DNA of 50,416 bases from Novosphingobium sp. (GTDB lineage: Bacteria > Pseudomonadota > Alphaproteobacteria > Sphingomonadales > Sphingomonadaceae). The notes below the pieces were generated by a model. It was not told the DNA's origin and made no database searches. It saw only the letters and a list, made by a program, of their open reading frames with translations. Positions 28,884-37,443 of this stretch are shown one piece after another; the stretch's first letter is position 1; every line of letters starts with the position of its first letter. The position numbers and the translations under genes are program-made. The stretch spans positions 1 through 50,416 of the forward strand of contig NZ_JAUYRV010000015.1 in the NCBI RefSeq assembly GCF_030696665.1, read 5' to 3'.

Positions 28884-28908
28884 GGAACCGTGGCAGGCAA
28901 GCCGCGTT
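28884..28908 (+). promoter_or_regulatory. EcfG-type general stress response promoter
   Basis: GGAAC (28884-28888), exactly 16 bases, then CGTT (28905-28908). This is a full match to the consensus of the alphaproteobacterial general stress sigma factor EcfG. It points at the cassette 29045-30828 and would give a leader of about 130 bases. Confidence 0.65.
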
Positions 28909-29044
28909 TGCAGTGCAACAAACCTATCCGGGCCAACTTGTGCCCCAAGGCTCTTGCAATCAGGGTCGTGGGTCTAGCAAGATGGCAAAGACAGCCCATA
29001 TCGAGGGCGAAGATTACGCGCGAACTGCCGAAGGGAAACGAGAC

Positions 29045-29626
29045 ATGGCCGACCCCACGATGCCCCCCGCCGACGCACCCAAGAAGCGCGCGGCCAAGAA
29101 GAAGATCGACGAAGCCGTTGCTGCTGTCGGTCCCGCCGTTGCCGAAACAGTCGAGACCACCAAGGGCCGATTCAGCAAGGCGATTGAAGAAGCAAAAGCC
29201 GGTGCCGAGGCATTGAAGGGTGAGGCGCTCGAAAAGGGCGCAGCCTACAAGGCCAAGGTAAGCGGTGCCACGTCAGACTGGGTGGACGAAGCAAAGGTCT
29301 ATGCCGATCAGGCCAAGGAAAAGGGCGCTTTTCTTGCGGTTGAAGGCAAGGCTCGCGCGAGCGATGCGCTGACCACACTGGGCAAGACCATTTCCGAAAC
29401 CGCGCCGACCATCGATGACAAGCTGGGCGTGCAATACGGCGACTATGCCCGCAGCGCCGCCCGATCAATTCAGGAAGCCGCTGCAAAGCTTGAAGCCAAA
29501 GATCTTGGCGAGTTGGGCGACGACGTGAAGGACTTCGTGAAGAAAAGCCCGGGCGTTGCGATTGGCGTTGCCGCAGTTGCCGGGTTTGCGATTGCCAAGC
29601 TGCTTTCGGGCCGTTCGGAAGACTGA
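29045..29626 (+). CDS. YqjD/ElaB-like membrane-anchored helical protein
   Basis: This 193-residue protein is mostly Ala/Lys/Glu-rich helix (about 15-160), followed by a C-terminal glycine-zipper membrane helix (KKSPGVAIGVAAVAGFAIAKLLSGR). The layout resembles YqjD/ElaB proteins, tail-anchored inner-membrane proteins that associate with ribosomes in stationary phase. The ATG at 29045 was chosen because MADP begins the low-complexity helix; the frame is open further upstream to 28913 without support. It is the first gene of a four-gene cassette. Confidence 0.75.
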   Translation: MADPTMPPADAPKKRAAKKKIDEAVAAVGPAVAETVETTKGRFSKAIEEAKAGAEALKGEALEKGAAYKAKVSGATSDWVDEAKVYADQAKEKGAFLAVEGKARASDALTTLGKTISETAPTIDDKLGVQYGDYARSAARSIQEAAAKLEAKDLGELGDDVKDFVKKSPGVAIGVAAVAGFAIAKLLSGRSED

Positions 29627-29655
29627 CGCCCCGAGAAGGAGGGCGCTGCAGCCTG

Positions 29656-30045
29656 ATGACCGATACCGAAACACAGGATGCCGCCCCACCGCACGAGGGC
29701 ATCGCTGACGAAGGCGTGAGCGGCACAATCAAGGCGCTGATCGAAGACGGGCAGACTCTGATCGAAGCGGAGATCGCCTATCGCAAGGCGCAGGTCACTT
29801 ATGGTCTGGGCCAAGCGAAGGCGATTGCCGTGCTTATCGTGCTTGGCATCGCGTTTGGCTTCTTCACTCTGCTCGCGCTTGTCGTTGGGTTGCTGCTGGC
29901 ACTGGCGGCAGTGGCCGGCGTTTGGGGGGCACTGGCGATTGTCGGTGGCGGCTTGGCTGTTCTGGCAGGCATGTGCCTGCTCCTTGCCATCAGGCGAATC
30001 AGCAGGGCCAAAGCCGCGTTGAGCCTTGGGGGACAAAACGCATGA
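29656..30045 (+). CDS. YqjE-like phage-holin-superfamily III membrane protein
   Basis: This 129-residue protein has a charged N-terminal part (about 1-50) and two long hydrophobic helices (about 56-85 and 88-112) joined by a short Gly-rich turn. That is the layout of the phage holin superfamily III/YqjE family. In chromosomal cassettes with YqjD-like proteins it is not a lysis gene; the role is probably membrane stress adaptation. It is preceded by GAAGGAGGG. Its stop overlaps the next start (ATGA). Confidence 0.8.
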   Translation: MTDTETQDAAPPHEGIADEGVSGTIKALIEDGQTLIEAEIAYRKAQVTYGLGQAKAIAVLIVLGIAFGFFTLLALVVGLLLALAAVAGVWGALAIVGGGLAVLAGMCLLLAIRRISRAKAALSLGGQNA

Positions 30046-30326
30046 GCGATCCGGAGAGCCTTGCCGCTGCCCGCGCGCTACGGGATGAGGCGCTGGTGGT
30101 GTTCAAGGGTAGCCTTGAAATCGTCAGACTGGAAACTTCTCCGGGCAGAATGAAGGAACGTGCGGTCGGTGAAGCCGTTGAGATGATCGACACCGCCCGC
30201 GAAATCGCAGGCGAGAACAAGGCCGTGATCGGCGCAACCCTTGCCGCACTGGTGGCGTGGTTCCTGCGGGAGCCGCTTCAGCATTTTGCAGGGTGGCTGT
30301 CGGCCAAGGTCCGAACCGGAGATTGA
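30042..30326 (+). CDS. Small membrane-associated protein of the stress cassette (DUF3618-like)
   Basis: This 94-residue protein has a helical N-terminus, then PGRMKERAVGEAVEMIDTAREIAGENKAVIGATLAALVAWFLREPL, in which a single hydrophobic helix follows a charged amphipathic one. The pattern is reminiscent of DUF3618 proteins, which travel with YqjE-like genes; the match is by eye and weak. It overlaps the holin-like gene by four bases and precedes the last cassette gene by one base, so all are one transcript. Confidence 0.65.
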   Translation: MSDPESLAAARALRDEALVVFKGSLEIVRLETSPGRMKERAVGEAVEMIDTAREIAGENKAVIGATLAALVAWFLREPLQHFAGWLSAKVRTGD

Positions 30327-30327
30327 A

Positions 30328-30828
30328 ATGGAACACGACATCACCGCAACCGACACCTCCACCCTGCGCGACAAGGTGGATGCAGCCAAGACGCGCCTTG
30401 CCGAGCGCGCCGCGAACGCAAAACCGGTGCATACGGTGAAAACCCTGATCGAAGAGCACCCCGTGGCATCAGTGGCAGCGGGCATCCTGCTCGGCGCGCT
30501 CGTCGCCAAGGCCCTGCCGTCGTTTCGCGGCCGTAGCACCAAGGTGGACGACGCTGCAGGCAGCCTGCGCAAGAGCGCGGCGGGCCTTGCCACCGTCGCG
30601 GGCAAGCTGGCGCTTGATTACGCCACGCGCGCGCGTGAAGTCGGACGCGAAGGACTGCACAAGGTCGAGGAAGTGGGCGGCAGTGTCGGCGGAAAGATTG
30701 CCGAAGGCGGCAAAGACGCCGGGCACAAGGTGATCGACATTGCAGAGATCGCCCGTTCCGCTGCTCTTGAAGCAAGCGAAGCTGCCCTGCGGAAGCTGAA
30801 CGAGCTGACTTCGCGCATCAAGCACTGA
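30328..30828 (+). CDS. Second YqjD-like helical protein with membrane segment
   Basis: This 166-residue protein has an amphipathic N-terminus (TLRDKVDAAKTRLAERAANAKPVHTVKTLIEEHP), a Gly-zipper membrane segment (VASVAAGILLGALVAKAL) and a long polar helix with Gly repeats (VGGSVGGKIAEGGKDAG). It looks like a distant paralogue of the first cassette protein with the membrane helix moved to the middle. The function is unknown; shared context suggests envelope stress. Confidence 0.65.
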   Translation: MEHDITATDTSTLRDKVDAAKTRLAERAANAKPVHTVKTLIEEHPVASVAAGILLGALVAKALPSFRGRSTKVDDAAGSLRKSAAGLATVAGKLALDYATRAREVGREGLHKVEEVGGSVGGKIAEGGKDAGHKVIDIAEIARSAALEASEAALRKLNELTSRIKH

Positions 30829-30931
30829 CCCGGAACCTCCATAAACCGCCGAATACGACATAGCGCGACTTGCGCGACGTGAAGCTTTTTGTCAGTGGCA
30901 CATATGAATCCTCCCCAAAGGAAAGTTGCCA

Positions 30932-31153
30932 ATGCAAAAGCTGCATCTCGTTATGGGCGGGCGGGTCAAAGATCCGCAGGGCCTCGAATTCGTCGACCTC
31001 AAAGCCGTTGATGTCGTGGGTGTGTTCCCCGACTATGCCAGCGCCGAAGAAGCTTGGCGCAGCGCCGCTCAACGGACGGTAGACGATGCCGAGATGCGGT
31101 ATGTGATTGTGCATATGCATAAATTGCTTGAGCCAGACCTGCCGACAGGCTGA
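30932..31153 (+). CDS. DUF4170 domain protein
   Basis: This 73-residue soluble protein matches the small alphaproteobacterial DUF4170 family in length and pattern: MQKLHLVMGGRVKDP, VDVVGVFPDYASAEEAWRSAAQRTVDDAEMRYVIVHMHKLLEP. Its role is unknown. AAAGGAAAG precedes the ATG at 30932. It has its own leader (30829-30931) and a bidirectional terminator behind it. Confidence 0.82.
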   Translation: MQKLHLVMGGRVKDPQGLEFVDLKAVDVVGVFPDYASAEEAWRSAAQRTVDDAEMRYVIVHMHKLLEPDLPTG

Positions 31154-31163
31154 CGCTCAATAC

Positions 31164-31195
31164 GAAAAAGGCCCCGGAGTGATCCGGGGCCTTTT
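31164..31195. terminator. Bidirectional terminator between DUF4170 gene and greA
   Basis: GGCCCCGGA and TCCGGGGCC form a perfect 9-bp stem around GTGA, flanked by AAAAA on the left and TTTT on the right. It can end transcription from both sides, which suits the convergent genes. Confidence 0.9.
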
Positions 31196-31216
31196 CAATG
31201 TGTTGTGACGGTAAGT

Positions 31217-31693
31217 TCAGATGAATTCGATCTTTTTCACCTGATAGAACTTGTCGCCCGAAGGGACCGTCACTTCGATCTCTTCGTCCACCTTGCGGCC
31301 AATCAGCGCCTTGCCCAGCGGCGAGTTGTAGCTGATCATGCCCTGCTTGGCGTCTGCTTCGTAGGGACCGACGATCTGGTATTTCACCGGCTTGTCGTCA
31401 TCATCCAGCAGGGTGACTGTCGCGCCGAAGATTATCTTGTCGCCCGAAAGCGTGGTCGGATCGATGATCTGCGCACGGCTGACACGATCTTCAAGATCGG
31501 CAATCGTTGCCTCGACCTGGCCCTGACGTTCCTTCGCCGCGTGATATTCGGCGTTTTCAGACAGATCGCCGTGGGCGCGGGCTTCCTCGATCGCATCAAC
31601 GATCAGGGGGCGCTCTACGCGCAGTGCTTTCAACTCGGTTGTCAGGCGTTCGTAGCCTGCTGCAAGCATTGGCAGCTTTTCCACACTCGCCAT
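31217..31693 (-). CDS. greA: Transcription elongation factor GreA
   Basis: GreA rescues backtracked RNA polymerase by stimulating transcript cleavage. The 158-residue protein has the N-terminal coiled coil with the acidic tip ([20 protein letters not shown], carrying the functional D and E residues) and the FKBP-like C-terminal domain ([21 protein letters not shown]). Length is standard. It lies downstream of carB on the same strand, 131 bases away. Confidence 0.96.
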   Translation of the reverse strand: MASVEKLPMLAAGYERLTTELKALRVERPLIVDAIEEARAHGDLSENAEYHAAKERQGQVEATIADLEDRVSRAQIIDPTTLSGDKIIFGATVTLLDDDDKPVKYQIVGPYEADAKQGMISYNSPLGKALIGRKVDEEIEVTVPSGDKFYQVKKIEFI

Positions 31694-31824
31694 CCGTCAG
31701 TCTCTTTCCTGTCCTGCCCCCGTGGCTGCCGCTAGGGCTTCCAAGGGAAAACCTGCCCCCACCGACCGACGCCGAATGCGCCGAGCCGGACCACCATTTT
31801 GACGATACCGGGGGATTAAAAGGT

Positions 31825-34800
31825 TCAGCTATAATAGTCCTGCAACGAACGCACTTCAAGTTCAGTGGTCCGAAGTGCCTCAATTGCTTCCACAGCGGCG
31901 ACCGATGCGGCCGCCGTCGTGAAGTACGGCACGCGCGCAGCCAGAGCCGAGGCGCGGATCGATGCGGAATCCTTGTGGCTCTGCCAGCCTTCGGTGGTGT
32001 TGAAGATGAAGCCGATTTCCCCATCGATGATGCGGTCCACGATATGCGGACGGCCCTCGGCCACCTTGTTCACGCGCTCCACGATCACACCCGCATCAGC
32101 AAGGTAACGCGCGGTGCCGCCGGTGGCGACGATCTTGAAGCCCAACTCGCTCAGCTTGCGCACGGCCGGCAGGACCATCGTCTTGTCGCTGTCCTTGACC
32201 GACACGAACAGCGTGCCACCCTGCGGCAGCTTGGTGCCTGCGCCCAGCTGCGATTTGGCGAACGCCACCGCAAAGGTGCTGTCGATGCCCATGACTTCGC
32301 CGGTGGACTTCATTTCGGGCGAAAGCACCGGATCGACGCCGGGGAAGCGCGCGAACGGGAACACGGCTTCCTTGACCGCCATGTAATCGATCTCACGCTT
32401 GATCGCCGGAAGATCGGCCAGCTTTTCGCCCGCCATGATCCGTGCCGCAAACTTTGCAATGGGCGTGCCCACGGCCTTGGCCACGAAGGGCACGGTACGG
32501 CTGGCGCGAGGGTTCACCTCGATCAGGTAAACGTCGCCGTCCTTGATCGCGAACTGGATGTTCATGAGGCCGCGAACGTTGAGGCCGCGTGCCAGCAGAA
32601 TCGCCTGCCGCTCCATCTCGGCGATGATTTCGGGCGAGAGGCTGTAAGGCGGGATCGTGCAGGCGCTGTCGCCTGAATGGATGCCCGCTTCCTCGATGTG
32701 CTGCATCACGCCAGCAACGGTCACATCGGTGCCATCGGCCAGCGCATCGACGTCGCATTCGATGGCGTCGCGCAGATACTGGTCGATCAGCACCGGACTG
32801 TCGCCCGAAACCTGCACAGCCGTGGCTATGTAGTCATCGAGTTGCGCAAGGCTGTCGACGATTTCCATAGCGCGGCCACCCAGCACATAGCTTGGGCGTA
32901 TCAGCACCGGATAGCCGATGCGGTTGGCCACGGCGACCGCTTCATCACGGCTGCGCGCGATGCCGTTCATCGGCTGCTTGAGGCCCAGCTTGGCCACCAG
33001 CGCGGCAAAGCGCTCACGGTCTTCGGCAAGATCGATGGAGTCAGGGCTGGTGCCGAGGATCGGAATACCCGCATCCTGCAGCGCCTGTGCCAGCTTCAGC
33101 GGGGTTTGCCCGCCGAACTGCACGATCACGCCGACCAGTTCACCGTTCGACTGTTCCAGCTCGAGAATTTCGAGAACGTCTTCGGCGGTCAGCGGCTCGA
33201 AATAGAGGCGGTCGGATGTGTCGTAGTCGGTCGAAACCGTCTCCGGGTTGCAGTTGACCATGATGGTTTCAAACCCGGCGTCACCCAGCGCATAGCACGC
33301 GTGGCAGCAGCAGTAATCGAACTCGATGCCCTGCCCGATGCGGTTCGGCCCGCCGCCGAGAATGACGATCTTCTTCCGGTCGGTCGGCGCGGATTCGTTC
33401 TCCGGTTCGCCGAACAGCCCGCTTTCATAGGTCGAGTACATGTAAGGCGTGATCGCCTCGAACTCGGCGGCGCAACTGTCGATGCGCTTGAACACCGGAC
33501 GCACGCCCAGCTTGTGGCGCAGCGCGCGCACTTCGGCCTCGCTGGTGGCCCCGGCCATCGCTGAAAGCACATCGTGCAGCAGGCCGGAGCGCTTTGCCTG
33601 AGTCTCGCCCATGCCGCCTGCAACGCCGATGCCGCGCACGGCCAGCGTGGCGAGACGCTTGTCGGAAAAGCCCATGCTTTTCAGGCGGCGCAGGCCCGCA
33701 GCGTCGTTGGGCAGGCCCACTTCCTGGACCTTCTTCTCCTCGTCGATGATCTCGCAGATCTGCCGCAGGAACCACGGTTCGTACTTGGTGATCGCGTTGA
33801 CCTCATCCACCGTGAAGCCTTCGCGGAAGGCCTGTGCGATGGCGAGGATGCGGTCCGGCGTCGCCTTGCTCAGCGCAGCGGTGATCTGGTCGCGGCTCGC
33901 GCCTTCCAGTTCGACCACGCGATTGAAGCCGTCGAGGCCCGTTTCCAGCCCGCGCAGCGCCTTCTGCATCGATTCCTTGAAGTTGCGGCCAATCGCCATC
34001 ACTTCGCCGACAGACTTCATCGCCGTGCCGAGGTTATTGTCCGCGCCCTTGAACTTTTCAAAGGCAAAGCGCGGGATCTTGGTGACGACGTAGTCGAGCG
34101 TCGGTTCAAACGCAGCAGGCGTCGCTCCGGTGATGTCGTTCATGATCTCGTCGAGTGTGTAGCCCACCGCCAACTTCGCCGCGACCTTGGCAATCGGGAA
34201 GCCGGTGGCCTTCGATGCCAGCGCGGACGAGCGCGACACGCGCGGGTTCATTTCGATCACGATCATGCGGCCATCGGCAGGGTTCACCGCGAACTGCACG
34301 TTGGAACCGCCAGTTTCCACGCCAATCTCGCGCAGCACCGCGGTGCTGGCGTTGCGCATGATCTGGTATTCCTTGTCGGTCAGCGTCAGCGCTGGCGCGA
34401 CGGTGATGGAATCTCCGGTGTGGACGCCCATCGGATCGACGTTTTCGATGGAGCAGATGATGATGCAGTTGTCGTTCTTATCGCGGACAACCTCCATCTC
34501 GTACTCTTTCCACCCCAGCAGCGATTCATCGATCAGCACTTCGGTGGTGGGGCTAGCCTCAAGGCCGCCCTTCACGATCTTGACGAATTCGTCCTTGTTA
34601 TAGGCAATGCCGCCGCCGGTGCCGCCCATCGTGAAGCTGGGGCGGATGATCGATGGCAACCCGGTACGCTCCAGAATGACCAGCGCTTCTTCCACCGTGT
34701 GCGCCACGCCCGAACGTGCCGATTCCAGCCCGATCTTGTCCATCGCATCGCGGAAGCGCTGGCGGTCCTCGGCCTTGTCGATCGCATCGGCATCGGCACC

Positions 34801-35148
34801 GATCATCTGCACGCCGTACTTTTCCAGCGTGCCATCGTTGAACAGCGCCAGCGCGGTGTTCAGCGCGGTCTGCCCGCCCATCGTCGGCAGCAGCGCATCG
34901 GGCCGCTCCTTCTCGATGATCTTGGCGACGATTTCCGGCGTGATCGGTTCGACATACGTCGCGTGCGCCATGTCCGGATCGGTCATGATCGTCGCGGGGT
35001 TCGAATTGACCAGGATGATGCGATAGCCCTCTTCCTTGAGCGCTTTCACCGCCTGCGTGCCCGAATAATCGAACTCGCAAGCCTGGCCAATGATGATCGG
35101 CCCGGCGCCGATGATCAGGATCGAGGAGATGTCAGTGCGTTTGGGCAT
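31825..35148 (-). CDS. carB: Carbamoyl-phosphate synthase large subunit
   Basis: CarB makes carbamoyl phosphate for arginine and pyrimidines from bicarbonate, ammonia and 2 ATP. The 1107-residue protein has two ATP-grasp halves, each with a pre-ATP-grasp domain ([21 protein letters not shown] and [20 protein letters not shown]), [14 protein letters not shown] and [12 protein letters not shown] loops, and a C-terminal MGS-like allosteric domain. Its ATG overlaps the stop of the small low-GC gene by one base (TAATG). In most bacteria carA and carB are adjacent; here one gene intervenes. Confidence 0.97.
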   Translation of the reverse strand: MPKRTDISSILIIGAGPIIIGQACEFDYSGTQAVKALKEEGYRIILVNSNPATIMTDPDMAHATYVEPITPEIVAKIIEKERPDALLPTMGGQTALNTALALFNDGTLEKYGVQMIGADADAIDKAEDRQRFRDAMDKIGLESARSGVAHTVEEALVILERTGLPSIIRPSFTMGGTGGGIAYNKDEFVKIVKGGLEASPTTEVLIDESLLGWKEYEMEVVRDKNDNCIIICSIENVDPMGVHTGDSITVAPALTLTDKEYQIMRNASTAVLREIGVETGGSNVQFAVNPADGRMIVIEMNPRVSRSSALASKATGFPIAKVAAKLAVGYTLDEIMNDITGATPAAFEPTLDYVVTKIPRFAFEKFKGADNNLGTAMKSVGEVMAIGRNFKESMQKALRGLETGLDGFNRVVELEGASRDQITAALSKATPDRILAIAQAFREGFTVDEVNAITKYEPWFLRQICEIIDEEKKVQEVGLPNDAAGLRRLKSMGFSDKRLATLAVRGIGVAGGMGETQAKRSGLLHDVLSAMAGATSEAEVRALRHKLGVRPVFKRIDSCAAEFEAITPYMYSTYESGLFGEPENESAPTDRKKIVILGGGPNRIGQGIEFDYCCCHACYALGDAGFETIMVNCNPETVSTDYDTSDRLYFEPLTAEDVLEILELEQSNGELVGVIVQFGGQTPLKLAQALQDAGIPILGTSPDSIDLAEDRERFAALVAKLGLKQPMNGIARSRDEAVAVANRIGYPVLIRPSYVLGGRAMEIVDSLAQLDDYIATAVQVSGDSPVLIDQYLRDAIECDVDALADGTDVTVAGVMQHIEEAGIHSGDSACTIPPYSLSPEIIAEMERQAILLARGLNVRGLMNIQFAIKDGDVYLIEVNPRASRTVPFVAKAVGTPIAKFAARIMAGEKLADLPAIKREIDYMAVKEAVFPFARFPGVDPVLSPEMKSTGEVMGIDSTFAVAFAKSQLGAGTKLPQGGTLFVSVKDSDKTMVLPAVRKLSELGFKIVATGGTARYLADAGVIVERVNKVAEGRPHIVDRIIDGEIGFIFNTTEGWQSHKDSASIRASALAARVPYFTTAAASVAAVEAIEALRTTELEVRSLQDYYS

Positions 35149-35645
35149 TAGTTTAACTCACCTAAATCGTTCGGTCCGATAAGGACGCCGCGTCCCCAAT
35201 TTATCCGGCCTCGCTTGTTTACCGGACTTTGCGACCAAGAATCGTAGCAATCGTACTGACCGCTCTCGTCAACACGCAGAGCGGCAATCCAATGGCAATC
35301 ACCATCTTGCTGAATGATTGCACCGCATCCACTCCCGATGACTTGCCGTCCAGTTCGACCTGCTTTCCATTCCTTGAACGCAGATGAACTGAAAGGCGTC
35401 GCTCTTAGGTTTCGGCGTCGGGTTGGCGACAGCCCATTAAAAATGCGCGCAATTTGTCGGTCGCTGAACCCTAAATCGGTAATTCTTTTTGCAGACAAAA
35501 GTTTAAGCGCCTCGGCAGATGCTATTAAATCACGAAATACGGAGGCCTGATCCCGAACACGCCCAGAGCCTAATTCCATGACCAAATGACTTGCAGCGTA
35601 AATGCCGCAAAACATGTCGAATTTGCCCTGCCAAGGGACGTCCAT
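35148..35645 (-). CDS. Papain-like/C39-like cysteine-peptidase-fold protein inserted between carA and carB
   Basis: This 165-residue protein has no signal peptide. By eye it has the layout of a papain-fold enzyme: Gln6 then Cys13 at a helix start ([18 protein letters not shown]), His118 on a strand ([10 protein letters not shown]) and Asp135 in YDCYDSW. That gives Gln/Cys/His/Asp in the order used by C39-like and papain-like peptidases. The middle is helical. The ATG at 35645 overlaps the carA stop (TGATG) and the stop overlaps the carB start (TAATG). A hand count of 35161-35640 gives 247 G+C of 480 (51%), clearly below its neighbours, suggesting later acquisition. Function is unknown; peptidase, amidase or transglutaminase-like activity are alternatives. 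Confidence 0.75.
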   Translation of the reverse strand: MDVPWQGKFDMFCGIYAASHLVMELGSGRVRDQASVFRDLIASAEALKLLSAKRITDLGFSDRQIARIFNGLSPTRRRNLRATPFSSSAFKEWKAGRTGRQVIGSGCGAIIQQDGDCHWIAALRVDESGQYDCYDSWSQSPVNKRGRINWGRGVLIGPNDLGELN

Positions 35646-36820
35646 CACCCCAACATCCCCACAAACTTCTCGAACAGATAGAAGCTATCCTGCGGTCCCG
35701 GCGAAGCCTCAGGATGATACTGCACCCCGAATGCTCGCTTGCCCTTCACCGCGATCCCGCAGTTCGAACCGTCGAACAGCGAAACATGCGTTTCGATCAC
35801 ATTCTCACCCAGCGCGCCCGGAGCATTGTCCACCGCGAAGCCGTGGTTCATCGAGGTGATCTCGACCACGCCGTCTTCCATGCGCTTGACCGGATGGTTC
35901 GCCCCGCGATGGCCCTGATGCATCTTGGTGGTGCGCGCGCCTGCGGCAAGGCCCAGCATCTGGTGGCCGAGGCAGATGCCGAACACCGGCAGGTCCATCT
36001 CCAGCAGCTTCTGGATCACCGGCACGGCATAGGCCCCCGTCGCCGCCGGATCCCCCGGACCGTTCGACAGGAACACGCCGTCGGGCTTCAGCTCAAGGAT
36101 CGTCTCCAGCGGCGTCTGCGCCGGAACCACCGTAACGCTCGCGCCCGCTTTCACCAGATTGCGGAAGATATTGTCCTTCGCGCCATAATCTATGGCGACG
36201 ACATGCTTGCGCGTGTCATGCGGCGAACGGCCAAAGCCCTTGCCCAGATGCCAGACCGAGCCTTCCCACGCCTCCTGTGCATCGCGCGTGACCACGCGGG
36301 CAAGGTCCATGCCTTCCAGCCCCGGCCACTCGCGCGCCCGCGCCACCAGCGCCGGAATATCGAATTCACCCTTGTGATCGTGTGCGATCACCGCGTTGGG
36401 CGCGCCGCTGATGCGGATGCGGCGGGTCAGCGCGCGGGTATCGAAGCCAGCAATGCCGATCTTGCCCTGCTTTTCCATCCACTTCTGGAATGTCCCGGCA
36501 GAGCGGAAGTTGGCAGGCGCAGTCACATCCTCACGCACCACGCAGCCCACGGCGCCAGGCACATTGTGGCTTTCCATGTCTTCATCGTTCGTGCCGACAT
36601 TGCCGATATGCGGGAACGTGAACGTCACCACCTGCCCCGCATAGGACGGGTCGGTCATCACTTCCTGATAGCCGGTCATCGCGGTGTTGAAGCACACTTC
36701 ACCCACCGCAGCGCCACTGGCACCGAAACCACGTCCCCAGGCAACAGACCCATCGGCAAGAACGAGGACTCCCGTAGCGCCGTCTGGCTTGGGCGCGTGC
36801 GAAAGTGCGGGGTCGGCCAT
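35645..36820 (-). CDS. carA: Carbamoyl-phosphate synthase small subunit
   Basis: CarA is the glutaminase subunit that feeds ammonia to CarB. The 391-residue protein has the N-terminal CPSase domain (GRGFGASGAAVGEVCFNTAMTGYQE) and a class I glutamine amidotransferase domain. The nucleophile elbow is VFGICLGHQMLG and the His/Glu pair lies in QYHPEASPGPQDS. It is the first gene of the carA-insert-carB unit and diverges from yqeY across 160 bases. Confidence 0.97.
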   Translation of the reverse strand: MADPALSHAPKPDGATGVLVLADGSVAWGRGFGASGAAVGEVCFNTAMTGYQEVMTDPSYAGQVVTFTFPHIGNVGTNDEDMESHNVPGAVGCVVREDVTAPANFRSAGTFQKWMEKQGKIGIAGFDTRALTRRIRISGAPNAVIAHDHKGEFDIPALVARAREWPGLEGMDLARVVTRDAQEAWEGSVWHLGKGFGRSPHDTRKHVVAIDYGAKDNIFRNLVKAGASVTVVPAQTPLETILELKPDGVFLSNGPGDPAATGAYAVPVIQKLLEMDLPVFGICLGHQMLGLAAGARTTKMHQGHRGANHPVKRMEDGVVEITSMNHGFAVDNAPGALGENVIETHVSLFDGSNCGIAVKGKRAFGVQYHPEASPGPQDSFYLFEKFVGMLG

Positions 36821-36980
36821 GATTGGGGGCGCTCCGTAGGCAGTGGTTCTGGCGATGTTGCTAAGGGGCGGCGGTTAGACCTGAGTCCCCATCGCGTCAA
36901 CCTAGCGATTCCCGAAAGTTTGTCTTACATGAGGCGTTTCCCGCATTTGCGGGCACCATGTTCACAGGAAATACGAAACC
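36821..36980. promoter_or_regulatory. Divergent carA / yqeY control region
   Basis: This 160-base region holds both promoters. A dyad CCCGCA-TT-TGCGGG at 36940-36953 lies about 30 bases before the yqeY start and could be a hairpin in its leader or a protein-binding site. No arginine- or pyrimidine-responsive attenuator with a T-tract was seen before carA. Confidence 0.4.
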
Positions 36981-37436
36981 ATGATCCGCGACACCATCAA
37001 GGCCGCGCAGATTTCTGCCATGAAATCGGGCGACAAACCCCGCCTCGCCGCTGTCCGCCTGATCCTTGCCAAGCTGAAGGACAAGGACATCGAACTGCGC
37101 ACAGCCTCGACCGTGCCAGACGATGATGTGCTGGTCACCGACGTGCTGCAGAAAATGGCCAAGCAGCGCCGCGAATCGATCACGATGTTCGAACAAGGCG
37201 GACGGCAGGAACTGGCTGAGCTGGAAAAGGCCGAATTGGCGGTGATCGAGGAATTCCTGCCCCAGCAGATGGGCGAAGACGATGTGAAAGCTGCTATCGT
37301 GGCGCTGATCGCTGAAACCGGCGCTGCGGGCATGAAGGACATGGGCAAGGTTGTGGCAGCCCTGAAGGCCAAGCACGGCACCCAGCTCGATATGGGCAAG
37401 GCCAGCGGGCTGGTGAAGGCGGCGCTGGCGGGTTGA
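36981..37436 (+). CDS. GatB/YqeY domain protein
   Basis: This 151-residue protein matches the YqeY family, free-standing relatives of the GatB tail domain that binds tRNA. Recognisable are MKSGDKPRLAAVRLILAKLKDKDIELR, EEFLPQQM and GMKDMGKVVAALKAKHG with the final Lys-rich helix. The role is unclear; it commonly sits just before dnaG in alphaproteobacteria. It is seven bases from dnaG, so they are cotranscribed. Confidence 0.93.
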   Translation: MIRDTIKAAQISAMKSGDKPRLAAVRLILAKLKDKDIELRTASTVPDDDVLVTDVLQKMAKQRRESITMFEQGGRQELAELEKAELAVIEEFLPQQMGEDDVKAAIVALIAETGAAGMKDMGKVVAALKAKHGTQLDMGKASGLVKAALAG

Positions 37437-37443
37437 TCCAGCA

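Noticed and set aside
29656..30045. Holin-like gene as a sign of a prophage
   Set aside because: No other phage gene is near; the context is a stress-type YqjD/YqjE cassette.
33574..35151. A 525-codon plus-strand frame opposite carB
   Set aside because: Antisense shadow of carB, with repetitive His/Arg/Asp composition and no start context.
35591..37126. A 511-codon plus-strand frame opposite carA
   Set aside because: Antisense shadow of carA running into the yqeY gene; composition is not protein-like.
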